From NCBI GenBank assembly GCA_037954325.1, contig JBBMNZ010000015.1:18214001-18278000 (forward strand): 64,000 nucleotides of DNA, given 5' to 3'. Positions 45,301-56,914 of this stretch are shown piece after piece. The position numbers and the translations under genes were made by a program. How positions within the stretch are numbered: the stretch's first letter is position 1; each line of letters starts with the position of its first letter. The DNA comes from Fistularia commersonii (lineage: Eukaryota; Chordata; Actinopteri; Syngnathiformes; Fistulariidae). Below the pieces are notes generated by a model, which worked only from the letters and a program-made list of their open reading frames with translations, did no database searches and was not told the DNA's origin.

Positions 45301-48237
45301 CCTGAACCCAGAACGTCCTAACGTCCGGCGGCGTGTACCCGACAGCCATCTCCATCTCAGGATTCATTTCATGGAACCATCTGGCGTCTCTCAAAACAAG
45401 CCCTATCCTAGTGTTTGGTTTGGTTTCTGACAAAATCTCCAATATGTGTTTACTGCACCAAGAGTGGCGGGGACGTGAGGCTGTGCGGCTGTGGCATGCT
45501 CTACAGGGAGCGTGGACCTACGTGAAGAACAGTGTGCCTGCGGACTCTACGGTGGAAGAGGTGCACGAGCTTCTGGCATGCATTAGGCTGTCGTTAAGGT
45601 CGGCTGCCATTGAGGTTTCTCCTCATGCCCTAACTTTGTGCCTGCTGTGTGGCGAGAAAATGCATGAAGAACTGTGACGGCGTCACGGGAATACTGCCTT
45701 GGAACACTAAGTCGACCACCGCGGTGAACTGTGGAAGCAACCGCTCTGCTGTGATCGAAGGCAATACCCCCAGAGCAGAGGACCCTAACATCCCATACGC
45801 TGGCATGAGAGGAAAAAAGGAAGAAAAAGGGGGAAGGAGAGGTCGGGAACTGACTGTTACCTTGGCCGCTCAGGTTGGGGTTCGTGTAGTCCCACGTGTC
45901 CTGGTCATTCTTGAAGACGTTAAGGCGAGCGGGCTGCAAGACGCCATTCAAAGACAAAGAGCCAACGGTCAGATCTTTCACTGCGCCGGGTGCATCGACC
46001 GCCTCGCCGCCCCCCGCGTACCTTGGCATATTCAATCTTCAGAGTGCAGCAACCGGAATAGATGTCTGCCCCGTTCAGGGAGGCTTTGGCCCGCTGGGCA
46101 CTTTGAACCGAGTCAAACGTGGGAGCCACCGGTTAAGGAGACCATACGGACGTCTGAAGGCCGCCGACGGGCGGGGGGACGGGGGGACGGGACAAGGGAC
46201 ATGTTCGTGAAGGATATTCAACCATGGCCTGAACGCCGTTCTTTCTGAAGATGACGATCCTCTGTACCGGACCGCAGTTGTTGCAAATGGTGTAGAGCAC
46301 GTCCTGTGAAGGCAAACGACGAAGCGTTAGCGAACGACGGCGCACCGAATCGACGCCGCCGTTAGAGACCCAGATGTTCCGAGACCCAAACAAACATGGC
46401 GGCGACCCCTGAACACGTTACCGTGGTGATGGGATAGATGGGGTTAATGATGGTGAGCAGCAGCACGTTGTTGACACTGCGGGTGTCGTCCGAGTCCCCG
46501 GGCCGGGAGATCTTCTGGCTGGTGGAGTAGTTGATGAAGGCGGGGTGGCCTGCGATGTAGACCTGGTTCTCGGCGGCGTACGTGACGGCGTTGCAGGAGC
46601 CGTTCATGTCCTCGTACTCCACCAGGGCCTGGCGCTTCTTGGGCATCATGACCACATAACTGAGTTACAAGAAAACACCATACTTTCGGAGTTGGTTTCG
46701 TCATATATTTCAACACGCGTCACGCAACATTTATATGCGAGCGGAACTTGCGCCTACAATTATTTCCAATCATATCGGTCACGCTAAATACGGTACCTCC
46801 TCAAATGTATGCTTCCCACTGACGATAAGGACTATTTCCTTTACTTGTGGCTTTTAGGACATTAGCTCAGCACACCTTTGGAAAACAACTGCAAATGAGT
46901 CCAGTGGTCAAGACAAGAAGACTTCGAAGCGAATTCCCAACGACCCGGAGGACCGAGGACCTCCACAGACAAGAGCAAATAAAGAAAACACACGCCGTAT
47001 CCAGGCTGAGAACCGGAAGCGCGCTGCACGTCGACAACGCGACACACGATGGCGAAAGAGACGTTTGCAGCTTAATTCAAGGTTAGAACCCGAGACCAAA
47101 GCGTTTGAGTGTTTTCTCAGGAGACCTCTCGGTGGCCTTCTGAAGCCGGCCGTCTCTTCATCCACATTTATACAAACGCTTGAGTCAATTGCGCTGCACT
47201 TCAAGATAGGACAATACTTTATGTCATTTAAATTTGGGACTGCAACGCTTTAGTACCAGGATTGCAAAAGCACGGCAGCATACGGGTGGGTGTGTGTCAT
47301 CTTTACTCCTCTCCCGGGGTTAAGAAGCGGGGGGAGAACGTCGCTGAGGAATGAATTGTTTATCCCTGATGTATTTTTCCTCACGTATTCTGCAGCTTTG
47401 CAGACTATTTCAGGAATGCCCTGCACACGGCGCCTGCTGTGTGTTGGCTAGCTAGGGAACTATCTTGTTTTGAGTCCAGCTGCACGGAGCTTTTTGAGAT
47501 GTAGTGCATTGTTCACTTGGCACGTCTGCGCATCGCTCAAGAAACCTGCAGCGAGTTCAAATTGAGGCATGGCATCTTGTTGCGTGTTAGAGAGGAACCT
47601 TCAGGAGGTTGGTACCTGATGGCTCCGAACTCCTGCAGGGCCTCCACTAGGTCAGCCTCCATGATCCCATCGATCAGGCCCCTGATGTGCACCACCTGGG
47701 AGGGTAACGGTTTATGAGGGTCATCATAGCTCTCCTAAAAATGACACACACAGGATGACGCTTTGATAAACAAACAATAGATACGAGTTGTTCCTCTAGA
47801 AGACAAAGGGAAACCAAGCGTTCGGATGAAGGACCGGCAGCAGATGTTATCCGCAAAACGTGCGATGGACTTGGAGCCGTTCATGAACGGGCTCGACCCG
47901 GGAGGGCGACCCGTTTCCTTAGCTTTTGGCGTGAATTTTATCTTAGACGGGTTCAAAAGCCCGGTTGTACACGGCAAAGCGATCGAAGCGTCCGTCCATC
48001 GGCGCCGGGATGCTAGCCCTGTCCTAGCTAGCTTAGCATGGCTAGGGATGAGGCGCCTCTTTGTCGGGCTCGACCTGTCCCTCGCTACAGCGAAAAGCGC
48101 GCAGCCTCCGGCTCAACGAACACCCGAGCAGCGAGGCAAGACAGAAGGCCAACCGTTGTCATTCCTCCCTCCTCCGTTTTCTGTCTTTTCGTCGCTCTGC
48201 CGCCTTCTCCGTAGTATCGGCCCGCAGCCGCAGCCAT
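39312..48237 (-). CDS. hnrnpl: Heterogeneous nuclear ribonucleoprotein L
   Basis: Nuclear RNA-binding protein that binds CA repeats and CA-rich elements and controls alternative splicing, mRNA stability and its own expression. Exons in transcript order: 48237-48154, 47734-47616, 46659-46422, 46303-46218, 46118-46022, 45933-45861, 40887-40819, 40717-40467, 40356-40235, 40151-39950, 39866-39809, 39546-39451, 39370-39312. Phases join to 517 residues. The N-terminus MAAAAGRYYGEGG and TKRQKTEE matches the vertebrate protein. RRM1 is at about 41-115, RRM2 128-208, a Gly/Pro/Tyr-rich linker 233-290, RRM3 296-380 and RRM4 425-510, ending CFSTTHHAN. The exon 4/5 junction requires an AT-AC intron. Exon 1 ends at a weak donor (ACG|GTTGGC); another in-phase donor lies 30-odd nt downstream, so its end is uncertain. 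Intron 6 is 5 kb, with possible alternative exons. Confidence 0.94.
41176..41211 (-). CDS. hnrnpl: Candidate 36-nt in-frame cassette exon of hnrnpl
   Basis: On the minus strand a pyrimidine/TG-rich acceptor ending cctgcacag precedes 36 nt, followed by the donor CACAAG|GTGTGT. With the exon 6 phase it reads DADGEGNWNNSQ and rejoins exon 7 in frame (SGQG-DADGEGNWNNSQ-DPN). Open, phase compatible and bounded by plausible sites, but only a prediction. Confidence 0.4.
43120..43860 (-). promoter_or_regulatory. hnrnpl: CA-rich element in hnrnpl intron 6
   Basis: On the minus strand this 0.7 kb has many CA clusters, for example ACACCACACGACAACACAG (43226-43208) and CAACACACAGAG (43190-43179), mixed with two CCG arrays. 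hnRNP L binds such motifs, and in mammals intron 6 of its own gene carries an autoregulatory CA-rich region. Function here is inferred. Confidence 0.35.
46119..46217 (-). other. hnrnpl: U12-type AT-AC intron of hnrnpl
   Basis: The 99-nt intron begins ATATCCTTC (46217-46209), one base from the U12 AT-AC donor consensus ATATCCTTT. It ends AC at 46120-46119. A branch-site match CTCCTTAAC (46140-46132; consensus TTCCTTAAC) has its adenosines 14-15 nt from the intron end. Joining GA|G restores MVEFDSVQSA across RRM2. No in-frame GT-AG alternative exists, as a TAA lies upstream of the junction and no AG follows it. Confidence 0.88.
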
Positions 48238-50576
48238 GTTGTCTCGTCCCCGGAGTGCAGCGGCCGCCGCTGCCTTCACGGCCTGTTGGAATATCAAACA
48301 TCCTCGGACAGACGCGCTGAGAACCTTTCGCTTTGTTTCAGGGTTTCCACGCTGCAAAAACACACACTTTAGCGTCCCCGAGGAGTGTCTTGGTGCTCGG
48401 TTTTATACTAAACACTTGTATTACGTCGCGGGGACAAAGAATCTAATATTACACATTTGGTGTCTTAGCCCAGGACAATAAGGCGTTGTACTAGAACATA
48501 AATATGTCTAACAGGGAGAGTTTGTGCTGTGTGTGCCCCTGCTTTGCTCCCAGACATCTTTTTGGAGAAATCTTGTTTAATCGTTGTTTAATCCGGGGTT
48601 AACTCGAGGTTTCAGGCGCTGCGGCTGGGAGAGCTGCTGCGTTCACGTACGGCTCGGACATCTGCGTTGCAGAGAAGCCCCGCTGCCGCGGCTGTCCGTG
48701 CAGGACGCCCGGCCCTGGCGGGCGGCGGGGCTTGCAAATAAAAAGTTACACTTCTATCGGTGTTGATTTTGCCCAACTCTGCGTTTACTCGGATTGCTGC
48801 GGATGAAATATGACCCGTCGTACCCGTTCGGCCCCGGGTTACCGGGAGAGTATTCGTTTCAGTGGCGCGGCGAGATCTTGGCAGTTCACCGGGGACGCGG
48901 GGAAAGCGATGACCACGTCTAATCATGACATAATTAGGCCCGGTCACGGGATTGTGTGTCCAGGGTCAACTCTCGGCGCACGCTTTTAAATCTCACTGTT
49001 TCATTTCCTGAATTCACGGCTCTTGGTCCGGGTTCTCTTTGCACAGGACGGGCCAAAGCGTGGACGGACGGCGGCCGGTCCCCCGTAGCTTCTCGCCACC
49101 TTAATATTCTGGACACGTATCGAGTAACGGGCGAGCTCCCGAGGGGCGATGGATCACACGGGGACAAAGTCGAAGTTTCAGTGTAATTATGACAACGTAC
49201 AGTGGATTACAAGGCATCCTCGTCCGCCACGGCTCATTGACACGCAATTACAAAAACGTCAAATTCAATGACACTTCTAAAAACCAAACAGGCAAGACTT
49301 GTGAAGCATTGCGTTCAAAGGGTCACACGCGGTGGCAGAAAACCCGCACATTTCTTTACCGCGGCTTCTTTTGTCAGTTGTTATCTGTCGGCCGCACACT
49401 CATTGTATCATCATTAGGTGTGATCGAGTTGAACGGTCGCCGCCGGGACGACGCTCTGCGTCGCACGCGGACCAACAGTCGCCGAGGAGGACGAGCGGCC
49501 GGCGGTCGGCGTTCCGAATTAGAATCCTGCGAAAACGAAAAAGAAAAGTGCGCGTCCGCTTTCTGCAACGGCAGCGATTACCTGGTGAAGCAGACCTAAT
49601 CGTGTGTTGGATCCACTCCGTCCACTGACAACAAACAATGTCTAAATAATTGATGGCAATTTGAACGCGGCTTCTCTTTTTGACGCTGACAAGTGGCCGC
49701 GGCGTATGTGATGATGCACCCGGAGGTGTCCTGATATTCAAGAACGACCTCCACTGCAACGCCGCGCGCAGCGGGAGAGCTTCTCGGCCGGCGCGGCGAG
49801 CGGATCCTCTCGCAACCGCCGGATCTGACCGTTTCGTGAAGGCGCGCGAGGACCGAGCCGAAGGCCATCGAGACGGCGTCAAGAACGTCAAACCCGGTCT
49901 GACGGTTCTCAGCTCAAGCGGCCTCGGGGAGGCAGGTCTTCTCATCGGCGCGGCGTGGAACGATGAGGACGATCAACGTTTCTGCTTTGAGACGTTTGAG
50001 TCCACGGGTGCTTTTATTTATGAGGGGAGAAAAGACCAGAACAAGCGATAAAACGTCAAGGACGTCACGGCTCCGTCCTCCTTCGACTCATCGACAAAGT
50101 ATCTGCGGTGACGTCTTGGTCACGGGAGCCTCCTGGTTCAGGTGAACATCCGCCGTGTAGAGCTTCGGGTCAAAAATGTCTCGTGGCGTTCGTCGGGTCC
50201 AGGGAGTCCTGAGAAGATCGTTGAAAGGACGGCGCTCTGGAGCTCCGAGGTGAGGGGCCGCCGGTGTCGCGCACGTGACCCGCTCATCCCACCGCTGCAG
50301 CTCCGGCAGCTGAATCCGACGGAGCTCCGAGGTTGTAAATGTGCGGTCGTTTCCCGCAAGGTCTTTTCCTTCCGCTTTCCATCGCGCGAAATGATAAAAC
50401 GATGATGTAACGAGCCGGTTTACTCGGTGCGGCTTCTCCCGCCGACCGATCGGCCGTTTCCCCCGGAAACCCTCGAGGAGACGATACGGAACGAAAACCG
50501 GCTCCGTGCACGACGGAGAACCGAGGAAGCCACTCCGAGGCGAGTCAAGCCGATACGCTGCCGTGGAGAAAAGGAC
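48238..50576. other. hnrnpl promoter region and hnrnpl-slc8a2 spacer
   Basis: CpG-rich sequence surrounds the hnrnpl first exon (about 48000-48350), consistent with a TATA-less promoter. An in-frame upstream ATG at 48363 would add 42 residues, but the downstream ATG at 48237 starts the conserved protein. From 48350 to 50576 I see no gene, only moderately GC-rich unique-looking DNA. Confidence 0.5.
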
Positions 50577-50582
50577 TTTAAT
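50577..50582 (-). promoter_or_regulatory. slc8a2: Candidate poly(A) signal of slc8a2
   Basis: Minus-strand ATTAAA (plus strand tttaat), a common variant signal, 81 bp after the exchanger stop codon. Confidence 0.5.
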
Positions 50583-50662
50583 CCACTTCATTGATCAGTT
50601 CTTTTACAATCATCTCCTCAGACATTTGAAGGAAGCATGGCAGCAGTCTCAGCGCGGCGCTC

Positions 50663-53600
50663 TCAGAAGCCTTGAATATGGCAGTAGGCCTCCAAGCTGG
50701 AGAAGAGGATGTAGAGGAACCAGAGTCCGAAGAAAACCAGCGCGGTGAGGATCTTGGGGATCCGCGGGCCCCCGAGCTCACCGCCTATGGACGGTCTCCG
50801 GCGTAGCATCAGCAGTCCCATGGTGAAGAACGCGAAGATGGTGAAGAGCGTGACGGAGAAGGCCAGCGAGCCGGGCTCCACGCGGAACACTTTACCTTTC
50901 ACCTCCCAGTAAATGGCGGCGATGGACCAGGCCACGCCGATACCCAGGAACACGTTAACGGCGTTGCTGCCGGTCACGTTCCCCACCGACGCGTCGGCGT
51001 ACTGGTCCTGAGTGGCGGCCACTTTACTAGCAAAGGTGTCTGAGAAGAGAAAAGAGCAAACACAGCGGCCTTAACGTACCAATCGCTTCATACACAACGT
51101 TGTTAAGATACCGAGCACGGTTCCGGCAAAGTCACGATACCAATACGAGAGCGAGAACATCAAAATTTGAAATTGCCAGGTCCGGCATCTCCGCTACGCT
51201 TCAGGACGCCGCCGCGTCTTCTGAATTGACTTCCTGCCTCCCCCAGGACGCAAATCTGCCGCCTGTTCTTATCTCCCATCATTTTATCTCTTTGGGCTTA
51301 TTTCACGTTTTTTTTAACAAGATTCCGAGCGTTTATCGTGACACGTACAGTGTAGAAACCTGTTTCTCTGTACAGTGAAATTCCTACTTTGCTGTCTGCA
51401 GTGCATTTGGATAGGTGCTAATCATAATCCAAGCGAGCCGTGAACCCAGGAGGAAGACGCTTTCTATGGAAACGACGCACCCAATAATAGCCAAGCGCAA
51501 AGCGGGTGCACGTGGGACCGATATCGCGCGTGATTATAATGGCAACGCAATGGAAGCCTTCCATGGGCGTTGTTATTATGTCGCAGAAACACACATCCAT
51601 ACACGACCACATGGAAAACTGCCTGTGTTGTGAGTGAAGGAGAAGGAGGTGGCTGGCGATCCCATCACGCCGAGAGAAAGCGGCCTCCAGATATCGTGCT
51701 TTAAACGAGAGTCGTTTCGATGTCTCTTTTCGATGTCCCTGACATTATGAATATCCTTCTTGTTCAGGGGTTTTCCGTTTTGGCATCCTTATTTTGTGGG
51801 TTTAAACGGGGGAAATTCATTTAAGATTGAAAAAAAAAGAAATGGACATATGAACCCACCTCTGGAACAAATTGAATTCATATATCAGCGGTGGAATTCG
51901 TATTGGACCGCTGTGCGGGCGTTGCACGTGCACCGGCCCGACATCGGCGGCGCCGAAGAGCGAGGCTTAATTAAACTTGGCAGAGTTTTGAATAAATCTG
52001 CACGCCAAAACATGCTCCATAAAGAAAAGATGATTTATTTGACATGGAACACAAAATACTTGTTCTCGCATGCGTGATCATGTGACTGTTTAATGTAAAA
52101 AAGTATCGGTGTATTTCGGGGCGCTTCTCGAAAAGTAGAGACGATAATGTTATATTGTATAATGTTATAAGGACATCATATATCCAACAAGAGGTGCAAA
52201 AAAACAAAACAAAGGAGGGAAACAATCGCATGATCATTCTGTTCTTTTCAAAAGTGACGTTACAATGACATATTTGTGAGAAACATGTCTCCGGAAGCAT
52301 CCGAGGAAGACGTCACGCACCGTGTCAAATAAATCATCTTTCCTTTTTGCAGTGTTTTTTGGCGTGCGGGTTTTTTCCAAACTCCACAACGTCGAACTTT
52401 GTCTTTTTTCGATCCGGCAGCCATCCCTAACTGAGCGGCGGACGCGCGTGTGTTTTTATTTCTATCTCTTTGACTTCATGACGTTCCCGACTCACCGGGA
52501 AGCGACGTCCCCAGAGCCACGAACACCACGGCGGTGACCGTGTCCCTCAGGCCCACCGTGCAGCCGAAATGGGACGCCAGGTCTCCGATGAGGGCGGTCA
52601 GGAAGCCGATGACGGTGATGGACACGATGAAACACGCCCAGCCGTTCCAGTACTCCGTCGGGGGGACGCAGGCAAACAGAATCTTCCAGAAAATGCAGAA
52701 AATGTGCACGAAATAGTCGCAGCAGTTGGGCAGCCGCTGCCCGTCCTCGTCTCCATCACCTGGGCAGAAACAAAGAGAGGCGGCTCATCCTCCATCCTCC
52801 AGTCACCCTGAAAGAAGCTGATCCTCCATCTCCGCCGCACGGACATACATCCAAATCCAAACACCTGGCCGTGTAATCTGATTACTTTGGGTGGCATAAG
52901 GTGGAAACCACATCTGGGTCTTTTCATTCGGTCCTCGAAAAGCTGATCGAGAGCGGAAGGGTTTGACTGACTGCCCTGTCAGGCCATAGTGTGTGTGGCA
53001 CACACACACACACACGCACACACACACACGCACACTATACATACATTGTTTACACAATATGCTTTCCAAAAATTGTATATGTCTGTATAGACCAGGGGTC
53101 GGCAACCCGTAACACCCAAAGAGCCATTTGGACCCGGTTTCCTCAGAAAAGAAAACACTGGGAGCCGCAATTTTTGACGTCTAACATAAAGGTACCGCTG
53201 TATATATTGCTTTTTATTACCTTTACACTTTGTATAAACAAGTGTGTTGCTTCTGAAATTCACAAAGTATTACGGAGAAAATAAAATTTTATTTGTGTAA
53301 TGAACTCATTTTGAGCTTTGGGCTTTCAGAGCGTGTAGCGGAGCCTTGACCTGAATTTTAAAAATAAACCGGGAGAAAATCACTGTGTCAGTAAACAATA
53401 AAATAAATATTTGCAAAATATCTTCATAAATATTTATTTTACCTAGTTTATGGGACTTCTGCTCCTGAACTTCTGCGCACAGCATCTGCAAATCGGGACT
53501 TTACCGGCCGGCGGGTATACCGGCTTCCGCCGGTGTGACGTTATTTTGAGCGGCGAAAAATAATAAATATAATTTTATTTAATAATTCAAGATCACAATA

Positions 53601-55455
53601 ATCTTCCAACTTAGAACTAAAAGTAAAAAAAAAGGAATGAACACAAATGAAATACACTTCAATTCAATATTTATCATTTATTTTCCCGAGCCGCTCGGAG
53701 CCGCGGTGTAAAGATGGAAGAGGAGCGGCGGGTTGGCGAGCCCTGGTCCAGACAGGCAGATCTAGAGCCATATTTGGACCAGAGAGTAAGAAGGTGGGAT
53801 CTAAATGCTCCACGCAGAGACTCTGACAGCCCGTGAAAGATTTGACACGGCTACGATACAAAGGAGGCCGCTGACCTGCGCTGACGGTCACCGCCCCGAT
53901 GAACTGCTCCTTCCACGACTGCGAGCCCACCAGCACCGCCAGGTTGGTGTCCTTCAGGAGTTTGTCCACAGTGCTCTGGTGAGCAGCCCGGGAGAAGAGT
54001 GAAAAAAAAACAATTCAGAGTTCAGGAGAAGCTGAAAACCCCAGATGTTCTTCTCTCTCCGTCCCTTGAAACCCCCTGAAGTTCTCCAATATCTCCTGGA
54101 TTTAAATGACACACACACACACACACACACTGGGCCCAAAGCTGCCCTGGAGGTCCACTACTTCACAACAACACTTTATGACACATGCATCTCAACACAC
54201 ACAAACACACACATGCTTCGTGTGAAGGTGAAGGGGAGAAAGAGGGGAGTCTAAGAGGAACGAAGAAGAGAGATGCTTCCAGACATGCAGGTGAGACAGT
54301 ACCTGGTCCAGAACTCCGTTCTGAGTCTGGCATGTGGGAGGCGACCGAATGGTTAAAACGTGAGCGTTCCTCATGCACGTACTTCTCACATCTTCACAGA
54401 ACTATAATAATCCACTTAGCAAACACCTCCACCGTGTGGAAAATGCCCGTCGCCACTTTCTCCTCAAAAAACCTTCCCGCCGTGAACCATGAAGGTGAAA
54501 CAAGTGTATTTGTCTTTGCAGAGAGCGTCGGTCACACACACCTTGAACTCACAGGACTCCTCGATGACCACCTCCACGCTGCTGTGCTCGCCCAGGATGG
54601 GTTTGCCCATCTCGGAGATCCTGCGGGCCTCCTCCTCCTCGGGGGTGGGGTTCCCTGTCAGGCGTCGGGCATTTTATCGCGTCCGAACACACGTCGGCGT
54701 TTCATTTGCAAACCGGCCGCACTCAGAAGCCGAAGCAGACGGTTCAACCGGAACCCCCACGCAAAACACACGCTTTCTTTCAAAGGTGCCCCGTGTCACG
54801 TCCAGGTCACGAGCGGAGAGTCCCGCTCCAAAGGATTCCAGCGACGCTAATATAACATCGGGCCCGATCGATGAACGCGGCGGGACAAAAGAGCGGCGTG
54901 ACCGACGGACGCAGCACGAGGCACCTTTCAAACCACACCGGCGGCGGTCTTACCCTGGTTAAGCAGCAGAGCTGAAAGACAGACAAGACGGCGACCGGTT
55001 TAAACGGTGTCCGGGAAACACAGCATCTCATCAGAGCGGCCCGCGACCGTCGGACGCAAAAAACAAGCCCCGGTGACCGAGAGATACTGGATCCGGCAGG
55101 GACGGCGGCCTGTTGCAGGGGTTTTCTTGGGTTACCGACTCTGACGTAGGAGCTCCGGAAGCCGCCGCCGCTGCTGTTTTGATACCTGATCTTGGATACC
55201 CGGACTTTATTGTGCTATTCATGGCAGCGTAAATGACAGAGCAGAGTCGTCTTTGCTCCGCCGTCGCCTCAAACTGCATTGTGACTGCATCGGAGGAGGA
55301 CGGCGAGCGGCGCAGCTCCACCTCACACCTACCAGAGAGACCTCGCTTCAGCCACCGGGGCTCCTCCAGCACGATGAAGAAGTTTTCCTGCTTTTCGTAC
55401 TCCTCCACGTTTATTATGCGCACCTGTAAGGTCTGACTGGAGATGGGCGAAAAAA

Positions 55456-55494
<39 letters not shown>

Positions 55495-56862
55495 GAGATC
55501 TGTCACAACTCATATTTCGACCCAGATCATTCACGGGTAATCAGACGGATGTCATGTGTAAGAGCCGGCGTGCCGCTGGCATCGACGGGCGTTTACATTC
55601 GCTCTGCATCTAAATCACATCGCAGATGAAGCCGCCTGAATAATTAACCGGGGCAGAGTTTTAAATAATTGACGGCCATATTGTGCCATGGTGCTCGTGT
55701 GTGCCAAGACATAACTGAACAAAATGACTCACCGCACAATGAGATACCGTTTGGTCGATAAAACGTGGAGATAAAAGGCCGAACCCTTCGGTACCTGATC
55801 GGAACGGCCGGGTGAGAAATAAAAACGACGAACACTGCAACACGCCGAGGCTAGCGAGGCTAACCGCCCCCGTAGCGTTTCCTTGACTGTGCGGCTTCTA
55901 TTGTGCGACGGCGTTACATAACTGTCTTTCACTAAATGTACAATTAGCGGACGTGCAAACCCAGATTATGAAGCCTGAAAGTTTAATGGGAAAAGGATCT
56001 GTCGGTTTACATGTACGTCCTCGCTCCCGAGCGGCGACCGTATCGTTACTTGGTGTCGGGTCTTCAGGTGACGCCATCTGATTGGTCGTCATCTGAAAGG
56101 GGTGAATGCGTCTCCCCGGGTGGTTTAAGCGGCGCGCGGCCGGACGTGCGAGGTGCACGTGTAAGCTCGAAAACACCGAGGAACATCACGTGACGTACGG
56201 ACCATCTGCTCCGAGCCATCACATATCCGACTCCAGTAACTAAGATTGGACGTTGACACGAGGATCCCCGCGCAAACTCCGCATCAACTAACGTCTTATT
56301 TTCTCGGGATCAATAACGTCCGAATGTTCTCTTTCAGAGATGTGAGATCCGTGAATTTTGCCGTCCGCGCCAAAGTATCTCGTCCACGGAGCTCCATCAA
56401 TGGCGAGCCTCACCTGGTCTGCTCATTGGTGAATTCCAGTTCACCTTTGGTCTCCTCGTAGTCCAAGCCGGCCTTGGCGCTGCCGTCCTCGGTGTGGAAC
56501 GGCACGGAGACGGTGCCCCTGGAGCCCGAGTTCCTCACCACCGTCACCGTGAGCGTCCCCGTGCTCTCGCTGACCCTCAGGACCTTCTGACCGAAGGTGA
56601 AGATGCCGGCGTGGTCGTCATCCAAGATGGTGATGGTGGCGACGTGAGGCTCCACCAGCCTCCCCTTTGGAGGACTTTCCATCCCATCGTGGTCTCCCTC
56701 CTCGAGCCTCAGGTTCTGAAGACGCACGAAGAAATGCTCGTCCTCTTCGAAGATGTCGTCATCCAAGATGTTGACCTGGACGAGGCAGGACGCAGTCCAA
56801 CGTCACCTCAGGCATGAGCGTTATGAACACCAGGATCAATCAACCACATCGGGGTTACATAT

Positions 56863-56914
<52 letters not shown>

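Larger units (their letters stand above)
40888..45860 (-). other. hnrnpl: hnrnpl intron 6 (5 kb)
   Basis: By far the longest hnrnpl intron. It holds a candidate 36-nt in-frame exon (41176-41211), a poly-G run of 21 (41750-41770), a long A/G-rich tract on the plus strand (42734-42835), CA-rich minus-strand sequence with CCG arrays (43120-43860), a candidate frame-breaking exon (43831-43899) and an (AG)n array (44329-44361). The remainder shows no coding signal. Mammalian HNRNPL carries an autoregulatory poison exon with CA-rich elements in its intron 6. Confidence 0.6.

Noticed and set aside
48085..48363. hnrnpl start at ATG 48363
   Set aside because: The added 42 residues do not resemble hnRNP L; MAAAAGRYYGEGG at 48237 does.
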